Counted from the first letter of the stretch, positions 46,795 through 58,460 are shown. The stretch is 64,000 nucleotides of DNA from Phellopilus nigrolimitatus (GCA_021029095.1 JAJOHG010000015.1:186001-250000), one strand, 5' to 3'. Made by a program: numbers and translations. Notes: generated by a model not told the origin, from the sequence alone.

Positions 46795-48688
46795 TCACGC
46801 CTTGCGGAGCCAGCCAGTCAGGAGGCCCGTCATGACGCGCACACCCATCGGGTACGCGGTGTTGCTCTCGCGGAGCTGCGTCGTCAGGCGCTCGCACACG
46901 TCGCGCGGATACAGCAGCCGCTCCGCCTGCGGGAAGCCCGTGTATTTCTGCAAGATGCTCTCGAGGGTCGAGGATGCGGGCGGCGACGCGGGCGACGCGG
47001 GCGCGGACGCGTCTGGCCCGACCTGCAGGATCTTGAATAATACTTTTGAGGCCTGCACAGATCCGGTCTGTGGCAGCGCGAACTGTGCGGTCGTTGCGTA
47101 TGCGAGTCGGATATGCGGCTTAAACAGCCAGATCTGAGACAGGGGCCATAACTCAGCATCATTCATGATCAAAACGCCTTAGACTGTAAGATGCTGACCA
47201 GAAGTCTCGGCCGTTCGTCTTCCTCGTCCAGAACGACGAATCGGTAGGTCGCATGCGCTTGTACAATCTCTAGCATATCCTCTAGTATGAACGCGGTAAA
47301 GGGAATTCGAGACGGTCTTATAAAGAGCAAATTTGTTTTGAATACGAGTGTGTAGTTGAATTTAAAGAAACTCACTCGGCAGTCAAACTGACTGGTCGGA
47401 CGGCATACTTTGGGATCCGGTACACCGATGACCCTGCCGCCTCATTCAAGGAATGAGTCTGGCAGCGTCCGACGACCGAACCGCATATGCACTGCACACG
47501 TTTCCAGTCGTCTCCCTGAAACACAAAGATATCTATTAGTAATCATAACTCAAGGAAGATGTTAAGTAGGCTGGAAAAACATGTGCCCTCGAGAGTAGCT
47601 CCCAGACAGTGGACCTCGGCACCTGAGAGTTGTTAACTAGAGGGAAGCCTACGCAACGAGCACGCAGACCATTGATATAGGACGCTTTGTATCAGCCGGA
47701 AGCGTTGCTTGGTGGCGTCCGACTGGATCGAGAAGAGCTGCCAGCCAAAGAAAACCTACCAGGGGCTTTGCGATGACCTTGGCTCCTCAAGATCGCAGCC
47801 GAAACGCAACCCATTGGTAGGACCCCAATGCCGGCCTTCTTATACGCCCGAAAAGAAGTGAGAGAAAGCGTTTGGGACTTAACGCACCTTCCTCGGCTCA
47901 ATGACGCGGAGGTTCGACGTCATGACCGCGGACTCGTCGAACAGGAAGTAGCTCCCGCCGACGAAGACCTGGCCCGGTTTGGGCCAGAAGCCCCTGCTGT
48001 GCTGCGCGACGCGGTCGGTGAGCTTCTGGTCCTGGTGGCACATCCACGCCTCGAGCAGCTCGGCCCAGTGCTCGGACGGCAGGTCCTGGTACGTCAGCTT
48101 CGCCGCGCCGCCAGCGGACTGCTGCTGCACAAGCGCGGAGGAGCATGACGCGCAGATGAAGGACGTCGGGTCCATGTCCGCGACCTGCGTCGCGTCGAGA
48201 AGCTGGTTCGCGTGTTCGCCGCTGCTGCAGCCTGATGTGTCCGCGTAGGGCGAGGGGGCATTGCTTGACGATGGGGAAGGCACGGTGATCGGAAGCTTGA
48301 TCTCATAGTGCCCGCCCTGGACACGGACATCCGCCTTGCCCGCAGTCACTGAGACTGGAAGACTGAGCGGGGCGGACAGGCTTGAGCCGCATTTTAGAAT
48401 AAGCTTGTCTCCGATTAACGGATCACCGACGCTCGGAAGAATGTCCGCTTCCAGATCTACCCCAGGATTCATCCCTTCGTCGACGCCTAAAAATACGAGA
48501 ACGTGGTTCAGGTTCTCATGGTGCTCCGCAACATAACGCACGGTGAGACCTACGTAAACATGAGTCAGCAAAAGCGGGTGTATCTGGACATTCGGTAGAA
48601 CGCACGCTTTGCTGCATCTGCCGGGCCGTCTTCTGGGATCGACCCCCGCAATGATGGCGGAGAACGATTCAGCGATGGTATTAGCCAT
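46795..48688 (-). CDS. HECT_2 family, E2-binding ubiquitin ligase-like protein (UBE3D type)
   Basis: Exons on the minus strand give LKCGSSLSAPLSLPV with VRVQGGHYEIKLPI, a CxxC module (FICASCSSALVQQQ), HWAELLEAWMCHQDQKL, GQVFVGGSYFLFDESAVM, then WKRVQCICGSVVGRCQTHS and YRIPKYAVRPVS, IPFTAFILEDMLEIVQAHA, and the C-terminus IWLFKPHIRLAYATTAQFAL with ASKVLFKILQ, ending at 46795. This is the order of UBE3D/HECT_2 proteins, which bind E2 enzymes such as UbcH10 and act as atypical E3s. A gap of ~330 bp (about 47556-47885) separates two conserved exons, far longer than other introns here. The start (48688) overlaps the end of the upstream gene; see findings. Confidence 0.78.
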
Positions 48689-50554
48689 GAGAGCGGCGGC
48701 GCGGAGAGGCTTCGGCTTCTTTTACTCAGAGACCTGAAGTGTTTTTTGCCCATCCTCAAAGTATCCAACGAAGGCTGGGCTTTTAGAGGTTTAGGCGGCG
48801 GCTCCTTGACAATTTCTGATAGTGTCAATAGTGCCTCGGGGTCGAGTTCCTGTTGCAGTTCATCGGGGACTTGCTCGCGGATGAACTCCGGGAGCGAGAG
48901 GAGCGCGTCAGGATTTCGCGTTTTGATGGGCTGAAAGATGGCGTCTTGCGAGGCGATGCGGCGCGAGTGCGAGTGCGACATGAGCTGTTCGACAAATTCG
49001 TCGCGCTATAAGCATTTTCTCAGTTGTCATAGAAAAGAACATGACATGAATGAATCTAAATACCTTCGCATTATCTTTCTGCCTGGCCTTTTCGAAGCGC
49101 GACTGCATGTCGCCATCAAGGACGACCGACTGGTCGTCCATCCGCCGACTCGACGCCTTCCCGACCATATCTATAATTCTCTCCAGCTCCTTCACGTCCC
49201 GTCCCCTTCCCCTTCCCATTAGCCGCCCGCGCTGCCCGCTGCGCGCGCGGCGGCCCCGCGAGGCGCGCGCGCTCCAGCTCCTCGAGCTTGCTCTTCCGCA
49301 GCTCGACGCGCTGGTTGTGCAGCTGCGGCGCGACGAGGTACAGGCGGTCGATCGCCATCGTGACCGCCTCGAGGTCCATGCGCATCTTCTCGTTCGTGTC
49401 CGCCGCCGGCGCGTGCGCGTGGTGCGTATGCGCCGCCCTTCTCCTTCTCCGCGCCCGCCGGGTGCGCGTGCTCGTACTCCGGCGGGCGCAGCGCCGCATC
49501 GTCGTCGTCGCGTACTCGTACTCGTACTCGTACTCTGGCGGCTGCTGCCCGGGGCTGTACGGGCGCGGCACGGGCTCGCTGCGCTGCCGGCAGAGGAGCG
49601 AGACGGCCTCGAGCTCGGTGTCGATCTTGGACCACAGGAGCGCGGCCTCGGCCTCGGTCCGGCCTGCGCTGCGGCGGCGTGCCGCGCGCGCTGCCGCCGG
49701 CCGCCTGGTCGAGGCGAATGATCTGCAGGTCGAGCACCTGGCGGGAGAGCTCGTCGTAGATGTCGGCGTGGGAGCGGTGCGCGGGTGCGTCGAGCGAGAG
49801 GGAGCCCTCGGCGCGCGCGCCGGAGAGCCGGGCGTCGATGGCGGACAGGCGGCTGACGTGTGCGAGGAGCGAGGTGAGCGCGCGTGCGAGGCGCGCGTCG
49901 GCGGCGAGAGTGCGGCCGAGATGGCGTCGACGCGCCGCCGCAGCTCGCCGAGGAGGACCGCGTCGTCGGCTGAGCTTGACGAGGACTCGGACATCTGGCT
50001 CTGGTCGCTGTTGCGCAGGTTCGCGAGCAGCGTGTGCAGCGCGGAGGAGGGCTCGTTCGAGGCTGTGTTCTCTGGCCGCGGAGGCATCGAGTGTCGCCGG
50101 GGCGGAAGGATGGGCTGCCAGGTGGACGAAGACTCGATGATGCCCGAGAGCAGATTGTTGAGGGTCATTAGGCAGGACTGCTGCACGTAGACTAGCGATG
50201 GCAGCAGCTCGTTCTGAGGAAGACGAAAGTTGAGCTGTAGACGGATTAAGTATTTTCGGCGTGTCCGCTCACCGATATCGACCCTTCTCCTTCCTGCGGT
50301 TCTAGCCTACTCTGCACGTCGTCGCCGCCATCACACTCGCCCGCCGAGTCTTCTGCAGCTTCCACAGTGACCTCGCACGGGTCGACGAACGGGTCGACGT
50401 CGAGCTCCTCGCGCGCCAGGGCGTCCAGCACGTCTTCGTCCTCCTGCTCCCTGCGGTAGTCCTGGAAGGGAAACGGGGCTGGGACGTGAGAGGCGAGCGC
50501 AACGGGGGCTTGCGCCTGCGCGGGCGTTGATCTGGCGCGAGTGAGCGTCGCCAT
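48567..50554 (-). CDS. uncharacterised coiled-coil protein with shifted frames
   Basis: Start at 50554 (MATLTRARSTPAQAQAPVAL). After the first intron it reads NELLPSLVYVQQSCLMTLNN, then LRRRVDAISA. The best protein reading then moves to another frame (DARLARALTSLLAHVSRLSA, SRQVLDLQIIRLDQAAGG), back to the first (ALLWSKIDTELEAVSLL and an EYEYEYEY repeat), and later EKMRMDLEAVTMAIDRLYLV and KELERIIDMVGKASSRRMDD. A downstream exon reads EFVEQLMSHSHSRRIASQDA and ends at 48567. Paired one-base frame changes at ~49910 and ~49680 in GC-rich sequence suggest indels, in the assembly or in the gene. The helical content suggests a coiled coil. Family unknown. Confidence 0.5.
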
Positions 50555-51059
50555 GGTGGGAGGACGTCGTTCGGCGGCTTGCTCGCCTGGCAGGGCCGTC
50601 TGCACAGCACTCGCGTGCTTGCAGCCACAGGCACACCAATTGAGGCAACGCACCTTTATTTACATACAATACATGTATGTAGAACCGCGCCGCCAGCGCT
50701 TGCCCGTCTTCGACCTTGCCATTCATTCACTAACTCTATCTCAACCGCTATGTATGTACACCATATTTTTGTTATTCGGGGTTTGTTACGCGTGTATTTA
50801 TACTTACTCTTCTTCTCAAGCTAACGCCGTTCCCCGCAGGTGGGTTCTCGAGCTACCTGTGAATATAAAATTATCCTTCTCGTTTGAACAAAATCTTTCG
50901 ACTTGTACATACTGAACGGCGAGAGCTTACATGAGCACATCCTCATGACTTTACGGTGCGCTCGGACGAAGTACTTACATAATTTCGGCCCGGACATGAG
51001 TCACCAGGCTGCATACACACACCCCGAGTATCTCTCGATTGATATGTCTCCGACTTACC
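50555..51059. promoter_or_regulatory. divergent promoter region
   Basis: Intergenic between the coiled-coil gene (-) and the tartrate dehydrogenase gene (+). Pyrimidine-rich and AT-richer than its flanks. No definite element. Confidence 0.35.
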
Positions 51060-52191
51060 ATGACCTCAACCCCGCGCACCTACACCATCGCCGTCCTTCC
51101 GGGCGACGGCATCGGGCTCGAAGTGACGCCGCCCGCGCTGCGGTGCCTCGAGGCCGCCGCCGCGCGCTTCGGGTTCGCGCTCGCCTTCCGGCACTTCGCG
51201 TGGGCGTCCTGCGCGTACTACCTCGCGCACGGGGACATGCTGCCGGACGACTGGAAGGCGCAGCTGCAGGCGTGCGACGCGATATTCTTCGGCGCGGTCG
51301 GCGACCCCGCGCGCGTGCCGGACCACGTCTCGCTGTGGGGCAGCCTGCTGCGCTTCCGCCGCGAGTTCGACCAGTTCGTGAACCTGCGCCCGTGCCGCCT
51401 TATGCCCGGCGTGCCCTCCCCGCTCGCGCACCGCGCGCCCGGCTCGATCGACTTTTTCACCGTGCGCGAGAACACGGAGGGCGAGTACTCGTCGATCGGG
51501 GGCAAGATATTCGAGGGCACGCCGCGCGAGACGGTCATCCAGAACACGGTCTTCACGCGCACGGGCGTGGACCGCGTCGTGCGCTACGCGTTCGAGCTCG
51601 CGCGGAGCCGCCCCGCGAAGAAGCTGACGAGCGCGACGAAGAGCAACGGCATCTCGATCACGATGCCGTACTGGGACGAGCGCGTCGCGGCGATCGCGCA
51701 GGAGTACCCGGACGTCGCGCTCGAGAAGTTCCACATCGACATTCTGTGCGCGCACTTTGTGCAGCGCCCGCACACGTTCGACGTGGTCGTCGGCTCGAAC
51801 CTGTTCGGCGACATCCTGTCGGACCTCGGGCCCGCGTGCACGGGCACGATCGGCATCGCGCCGTCCTGCGAACCTGAACCCTGCCGCTAAGCGCACGGAC
51901 GCGGAGTGGATGCCGTCGCTGTTCGAGCCTGTCCACGGAAGTGCACCGGATATCGCGGGGAAGGGCATCGCAAACCCGGTTGGTATGATATGGGCTGGCC
52001 AGATGATGCTCGACCACCTCGGAGAGAAGGAGGCAGCGGCAGCGGTACTTAAGGCGATTGAAAAGGTACTCGGAGAGGGGAAAGAAACGCAGCAGCAGGG
52101 CGATGGGAACTTGCTGACTCCAGACATGGGTGGGAAGGGGACGACAGAGGGACTCGGGCGGGCCATCGAGAGCGCCATTATCGGAATATGA
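51060..52191 (+). CDS. tartrate/D-malate dehydrogenase (IDH/IMDH family), frameshifted
   Basis: Starts [20 protein letters not shown] at 51060. It shows the NAD-binding start, [20 protein letters not shown], the catalytic [31 protein letters not shown] and the Asp-rich metal site [14 protein letters not shown]. At 51867 one extra T (CCG TCC T GCG AAC) shifts the frame: the first frame stops at 51890, while the next continues [33 protein letters not shown] and to 52191. Corrected, it is ~377 aa, close to the normal length of bacterial TtuC/DmlA-type enzymes that oxidise and decarboxylate D-malate or tartrate. It has no introns, unlike almost all neighbours, and is very GC-rich. Either the break is real (recent pseudogene) or it is an assembly error. 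Confidence 0.72.
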
Positions 52192-52676
52192 TAAACAAAT
52201 TTCAGTGTACAACTTGAAGAAATATACTTAGATGTAATATTTGAAATTCCCTGCATACGCAAATCATTTCTATTTTTGTGACATCATTAGCGCGTCGATC
52301 TTCCGCTCCGAGTTCACTTGGGCCATGAATTATTTTATGCAAGTCTGTTCATCCACCTTTTATTCAGTCAATGTCACTGCTGCTGCTGACCTAAATCCGG
52401 AAGTAGTCTGCTGCAAGGAGTATTATCTAATATTTATTAATGAACGAGCCGCCGGTTAGCGATCAGGGCTCGACGCGTTGACGCCCGCCTCGAGGACGCG
52501 ACCGTGTGCTTGTCCGGCGTTCTCAGTCCTTCGTTGGCGACGCCGTCCCTTTCACAATATCTGTCCACGACGAGCCGCGACGACAGCTAACGCCCACTCA
52601 CCATCTTCACGCCTAACGATCAACCTCACGACAAAAAAACGACTTTGAACAAGCTCGACTTGGGAGCCCAGCCAAC
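52192..52676. other. intergenic between dehydrogenase and WD40 gene
   Basis: 3' flank of the dehydrogenase and promoter and leader of the membrane-WD40 gene. No gene supported. Confidence 0.45.
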
Positions 52677-55600
52677 ATGCCCGCTAATAATAGCAGATGT
52701 ACGTGTTATATACCGTGGCAGAGCTGACCTCGAATAACATTTTTCTCTCTCTTTTGGTCTGGACAGTGCAGCCGCCACCTGCGATGCCGTCGGGTGCAGG
52801 AGCGTATGCGGGCGATCTGACGAACGCGACGACCATGAACACGCGACTCGGGCCGCGCGCTGTCACCCCGACGCGCAAGGAGCACAAGCCCGCGATCGAC
52901 ACAAAGCGCAAGCAGACGCTGCTCAACTTGCTCGACATACTGGCCGAGCTGCAGAAGGAGGGAGACTCGCCTCTAGACGGTGCGTGCCCCCAGGTCTCTA
53001 GTCGTGCGGTTCTGATAAGCGAAACGCTGCTCAGACACCTTTCCGCACGCGAAGGCAGCGGAGAAGCTGGAAGAACGTGAGTGGTTGTGATTATGCATTC
53101 ACTCTACAGTAGCGAAGTTTAAGTGCAAGACAGCAACGGAAGCCGCCGACGAGCAGCTCCAAAAGGTCGGCGCAGAGGAGTTCTTCAAGTTCCAAAAGTG
53201 AGCCGCTCCGCCTTCCGCTCCCGCTCCCCTCGCTCACACGCTCCGCAGGCGGATCAACAGCCTCGACCGCGAGCTGCGCAACTTCGCGAACGCAGTCGCG
53301 CCAGCTCGGCTCGTCCGTCGGGATCCTGTCCTCCGCGTTCCACCTGCGCGAGCGGCTCGTGCAGGTGCTCTTCCTCTTCCGCGAGAACGCCGCGGACCTC
53401 TTCCCGCGGCGCGTCAGCCGCCAGAGCGCCGAGTCGCTCGTCGAGCAGCGCCACCGCACCGAGGAATCCTCCATCGCGACGGGGAACCGCAAGGGCCCGC
53501 GCCGCCGGCCCCTGCCGCACGTCGCCCGCCCGTCGCTCCCGAAGGACAAAGTGATGGAGGTGGACGAGTTCCCCGACCAGCTCAAGCAGTTCGCGAGGGA
53601 CATCAAGACGTTCTTGAAGAGCCTCAATGAGTTTCCAGAGTTCACGGACGAGGCGGTCAACAATTCCATCGAATCCTTCGAGGCAGACCTGAAGGTAGGC
53701 GTTTTGCTTCTAAAACAAAATGGATATATCATTGATTACTAAATGGTCTTTATCTAGTACTGGGCGTCTTGCCTGAAAACATATGAGGGTACACCAGACA
53801 ATACTCTCAGCCTAAAAGCATTCAATATGAACACACAGGACAGGACAGTTCAAATATCCGGCCGTGCAGCGCTACCTCCACGACTTATGTACCGAAATGG
53901 GCGACCATCTGGACACTATCACGTCCTCCCTTTCCATGTTCCTCGAGATCGGTAATAGTCCATCGCTTCTATTTGTTTATAGCCTCTAGCTTTTCTAATC
54001 AAGCTGCCGTCCAAGGTATCCCGACCATCCGCTTCGCGCAAAAGCACGCGGCCGACAACCTTCTGAACCTGAGCACTGTAGCCACCTTTTTCTCCGCCGT
54101 CACGGCGACGACGCTCCAGTTCTCCTTCGACGAGAAAGGCCATCCACTCTCGGACGCTGTCAACTCGTTCTGGTTTCTCTCGCTGGTGTTCAGCATCGCG
54201 TCAGCTGTGAACAGTCTGCTTGGGGTGACGTGGAAACAAGCTATGTAGTAAGCACTGGATCGCATGTCGCCTTGAGCGAGAGGAGTTGAATAAGGCCCAT
54301 AGCCGTTCGCCTGGCCATCGCGTACCGTGGTGGGTTCTGATCTGGATCAAGAGGAGCCCGTTGATCTTCCTGGTCATCTCCGTTGCCGCATTTTCAGTGG
54401 GCCTCTGCTTATTCGCATATTCATCTGATCAGGTCAGTGCTCGCTACCTTTTCCCGCAAAACAAAATCCGTGCTAAGCCTTCCGAAATGTAGAGTCCAGT
54501 GACGTCCGCGTTGACCACGGTGTTCACAGCCTTCAGCTCGTTCGGCCTCGTCGCCGTGTCGGCCTGGTTCGTGTTCGAGCGCTGGACCTTCAACCGCCAC
54601 CGGGGCAGGAAGTGGCTTATGGACGTCCTCGGCGAGGTGAACCAGGAGTTCTACCAGATCCCGCTGGTCAACTGGCTCTGGAGCGTGCCCAGCGGCCACG
54701 CAAAGCGCGCTGCGTCGGGCACGAGAGTCACGCTGACGCGAGTGCGCACGGGCCTGGGCCGCGTCGGGACTACGCTCGGCACTGCAGTCCGCACACGCGT
54801 CAGGAACCACGCGAGCAGCGACGCGGGCGACTGCGAGAAAGGGGCACAGAACGGCGGCGTTACCAGCCCAGGCGGGTCGGCCGCGCACCCGCGCGCCAGC
54901 CAGACCTCGCCCGCATCGCCCACCCTCGCGTCTCCATATTCGGAGCGCGTCGCATCGCCCCTGTCGGTGCCGGGGACGCCCACGGGCCCCGCGCTCCCGT
55001 GGGAGACGTCCACCGCGTCGCTGAGCATCGCGCCGTCCGAGACCTGCCGCGTCCGCCGAGTCCGCGCAGACCGCGGGGGCGCTCGCGGGCCGCCGGCGCT
55101 TCGCAAACGTCGTGCGCGGCGTGATCAGCGCGAACAAGGTACTCGGCGCGGGCGGCCTCGGCGCGAAGGCAGCTGCGGCGCCACCGCCGCTCGCGGAGCG
55201 CGACGAGGCGGCCGCCACGGCCAGCGTGCGCGTCTCGCGCGTGGCGACGCTGATCCCGGAGCTCAAGTCGCTCCAGCCCATGCAGCTGTTCCAACCGCAC
55301 ACGGCGCTCGTGCGCCATCTGCAGTTCAGCCCGAACGGCGAGTTCCTTGCGACGTGCAGGTGAGTCCTTGCACTCCGGAGCCGAAGGATTGTGAAAGGGC
55401 TTATGGGTCGTCCAGCTGGGATCGCACGTGTCTGATATTCAAGGTCAAAGTGCGTGACGTTTTTAGTCTTTCGGTGGGCAGATCGCGATTGGCTTTAGAC
55501 GTTGACTTCTCTTGATTAGGACTTCTCGCAGCCTCATCGCGTACTGGCACACCCCCAGGGCTTCGTTGGGCAGGTCGCATGGCGAGTACCTACACGCCTT

Positions 55601-57125
55601 TTTTTTCTCAATCGGGTGCAATCTAATCTTTTCACTCCAGGTCTCCGAAGGGGGACCTACTCCTCACGAAGATGCTTCGGGGTATGAAGATCTGGACTGC
55701 TGACGTACGTACAACAGTCGATGTTTTTAATTATCAGCTCTAACTCTCGATGCTTTAGTCTGGCGTGTGTCGGAAGACGATTGACCGCCAAAGAGCTGTA
55801 CATTCGATCGCGTGGTATCCTCAGGGAGAAGGTAAAGCTCAAAGAGAACATCTGACAAAGGGAAAGAGAGCTTGACGCACCAGACCCTCTACAGCATTCT
55901 TGACCGTCGAAGGCTCCGATGTCAACAAATTGGTGAGTCTCCTGGCTCTAGAAAAATACGACCAATTTGACAAGCTGCTCTATACAGGACCTCAACGGCC
56001 AGGTTTGCACAGCTCCTTACTCGTCGAGGCTCACCTGCTCAGCCTTTCTGCATAGCTACTCGCGACGTACTCGTTTGAGCGCATGATAATACACGACGTT
56101 ACCATCACTAACGACCAGCAGCGCATGCTCTGTGTTGCATCGCTGACTGCGTCTCCCGACGGACTGAAGCCCAGTGTATCTCGGGAGGAGAAGCAGATCA
56201 TTGGCGAGTACTCTAGATTATAAAAGACTTCCACAAACTAATCCCTACGTCCCTCAGTATATAACCTCGACAGAAAAGAAACCGAAAAGTAATTGCTGCT
56301 GAAACATATTGCGAGGCAAAATAAAGGTTACTGATTGAGCTTCTTTGTAGCCAGGTCCCTATTTTGCACGAGGTACGCGATATCACGCTGGCGAGGAACG
56401 GCAACGTCGCCCTCGTCAGTTATGAAAACAAGGCGTCGCCGCAGCTATGGAAACTAGAGACAGTCAGGGACCGAAGCAACGAGACGGGGAACATAGTCCG
56501 GCTTTCGCTCCTGCATACGTACATGCCAAAGGGAGCTGTAGACTTTGCCGGCCCGAGCTATTTCGGCGGCAAGGACGACCAGCTTGTGTTGTGCGCCGGG
56601 AAAGGTGAGCGCGTCGTCCTCATCCATGATTCCTCGAGTCGTGCTCACGATCTCTGTTTTTTCCCAGCGGGCGACATCCACATCTGGGACCGCCGGTCGG
56701 GCTACCTGCTGCACTCGATCCACGCGCAGGACCTCGAGGACGACATGACGTCCATCGCGTGGAACCACGCGGCGTCGCCGTTCATGTTCTCGACAGGCAG
56801 CCACGACGGCACGGTGCGCATCTGGATGTCGCCGGCGCACCTCCTCGCGCGCAGCTCGTTCGTCGACCTGCGCCAGTCGGGCGCGAACACGCCCGCGCGC
56901 ACGGTGACGCCGCAGCCGCAGCCGCAGCTGCATCCGGCGTTCGCGCTGGAGGTCGTCGAGCTCCTGGAGAGCCGCGCCGGCCCTGCGCAGGATATGCTGA
57001 GCGTCAACTCGCGCGCGCCGTCTGCGCGGAACAGTATGGACGGCCGGGCGCCGTCAATCGAGTCGCGCGTGCGTTCTAGTCCGACAACTTCGACACAAAC
57101 GCAGAAGGATATTATGAACTTATGA
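52677..57125 (+). CDS. membrane-anchored WD40-repeat fusion protein
   Basis: Many exons. Start MPANNSR, spliced to LQPPPAMPSG. The N-terminal helical region includes KRKQTLLNLLDILAELQKEG, FHLRERLVQVLFLFRENAAD and FARDIKTFLKSLNEFPEF. A membrane part follows: VATFFSAVTATTLQF, FWFLSLVFSIASAVNSLLG, SPLIFLVISVAAFSVGLCLF and TTVFTAFSSFGLVAVSAWFV. The C-terminal half has WD repeats: HTALVRHLQFSPNGEFLATC, VAWSPKGDLLLTKML, HSIAWYPQGEAFLTV, SGSHD-like FMFSTGSHDGTVRIW. It ends at 57125. The WD part resembles WDR26/Gid7-type propellers; the membrane half has no known match to me. Two introns need GC donors (55582-55640 and 56204-56257). Two single-base frame breaks (about 53298 and 55045) interrupt otherwise coherent protein. 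Confidence 0.7.
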
Positions 57126-57364
57126 TAGATTGTGTTGGACTGGGTAGAAAACTGACTTCCATTTTCCTTTTTCTTTTCCTTGGTGCATAACGGATTATAT
57201 TATACATGGATGTACATTATCATGGTCGAGTTACGAATTACCTCTATTCATTTTTTATCTTTCTATGTCGATTTTTGATTCCCCTGCTCGTCGTTCCTGC
57301 TCGTTCGCAGAGTTGTTCTCGATTGCTGATCTATTGCGCAAAGACGATACTCCAACACTGTATA
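57126..57364. other. short convergent 3' intergenic region
   Basis: 3' UTRs of the WD40 gene (+) and the AIM32-like gene (-). Nothing else seen. Confidence 0.5.
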
Positions 57365-58460
57365 TTATATTCCCCGGGCTCTACCGACGGACGGTATAGG
57401 GTCCTGTATATGCGCCTCTAGCAAGTGAATCTGCTCTTCCTTCGTCAACCCCATGCGCCCGCGCCAGATCGTCGCGTTGGAAATCAGGGGGGCCAAAGGC
57501 TCCGGCAGGGCGGTCGTAATGGCGGTGTCAGTCCGCGTACTCTCTGCGGAGATGCGGGAAGAGCCAGCTTTCAGTTGCGCGGCGACGGTGTCGAGGACGA
57601 GGGGGACGTCTGCGGGAGTGAGATTACCCAGCCTTTTTCTTTTCTTTCAACGATGTTGTGTAGATAAGGACAGATAAGATAAACTTACCAGTCGCCAGAG
57701 GGGAACGCGAGGAGGTTGGCCGCGTGCCTGCAGATTGTCCGTTAGTTATATTTGTTGGAGTTAGACATCAGACGCACTTATGTCCTCCGACATGCGCGAT
57801 TTCGCCCAGTCGTATCTTCCACCATACGTGCTCAGCGTGCGTGCCCTTACCGCCGGAGTCAGCAGACCCGACGCGTGCGCGCCGCGCCGCGAGCTCCTCT
57901 TTGAGCGCACGTGCCACTGCGCCGCCAGTGTCCCCGCAGCGGCAGTCGCGTGCGCCGTGCGTGCACACGAGCAGGAGCGCATTTCCTGGATCAGCCTCGC
58001 GCGCCTGCGCGGGGGCGGACGCGTCGAAGAGCACCTCGACGGCGTGTGTGGACTCGCGGTCGACGCGTATGGGTCCGCTCGCTCGAGCGCGCCATGCGTG
58101 TAGGGGGTCGGGTGCAGCAAACAAGGTCGCGGGATAATGCTCGTCGTCCCGTGTCTGCCGCTGCTCTACCTCCGCCGACTCTGCCTCGGCATCCCACCAG
58201 AAATTGACAAGTCCGCCGCGGAGCTTCGCGCGGAGCATCAGGTCGCGGTACAAAGGCGAGAACGCTGAATCAAATATCGAAGGGTAGGTCGCGGGCGGGT
58301 CTGGATGACGCAAGAGGAGGTAGGACCTGTGGTACGGGGTCGTGCCGACGATGTTGTCCTTGACGACCTCGCGTCGATGCACTGAGCTGGCGGACAGCCA
58401 ACGTGGACGACCTAGGAGCTCGGGGTGCCGCCGACAGGCGCGTGAAGTCGAGGAGAACAT
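57365..58460 (-). CDS. AIM32/Apd1-type sucrase-ferredoxin-like protein, mitochondrial
   Basis: Start at 58460: an Arg/Ser-rich amphipathic N-terminus (MFSSTSRACRRHPELLGRPR) fits a mitochondrial presequence. Then VGTTPYHRSYLLLRHPDPPA, the cysteine motif LLVCTHGARDCRCGDTGGAV and HVGGHK, which after an intron continues HAANLLAFPSGDW. Those motifs form the thioredoxin-like [2Fe-2S] site of Apd1/Aim32 (Cys plus the HxxGGHK His). The third exon gives LGNLTPADVPLVLDTVAAQL and IWRGRMGLTKEEQIHLLEAH and stops at 57365. Family members are redox or Fe-S proteins in the cytosol (Apd1) or mitochondria (Aim32). It shares a 212-bp divergent promoter with RUD3. Confidence 0.82.

Noticed and set aside
49288..50190. 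300-codon plus-strand frame with a YSYSYSYSGG stretch
   Set aside because: Antisense shadow of the coiled-coil gene. The repeat is the reverse of its EYEYEY codons.
51066..52262. 398-codon minus-strand open frame
   Set aside because: It is the antisense of the tartrate dehydrogenase gene. GC-rich coding sequence leaves a long stop-free antisense frame of Arg/Ala/Val-rich composition with no family features.
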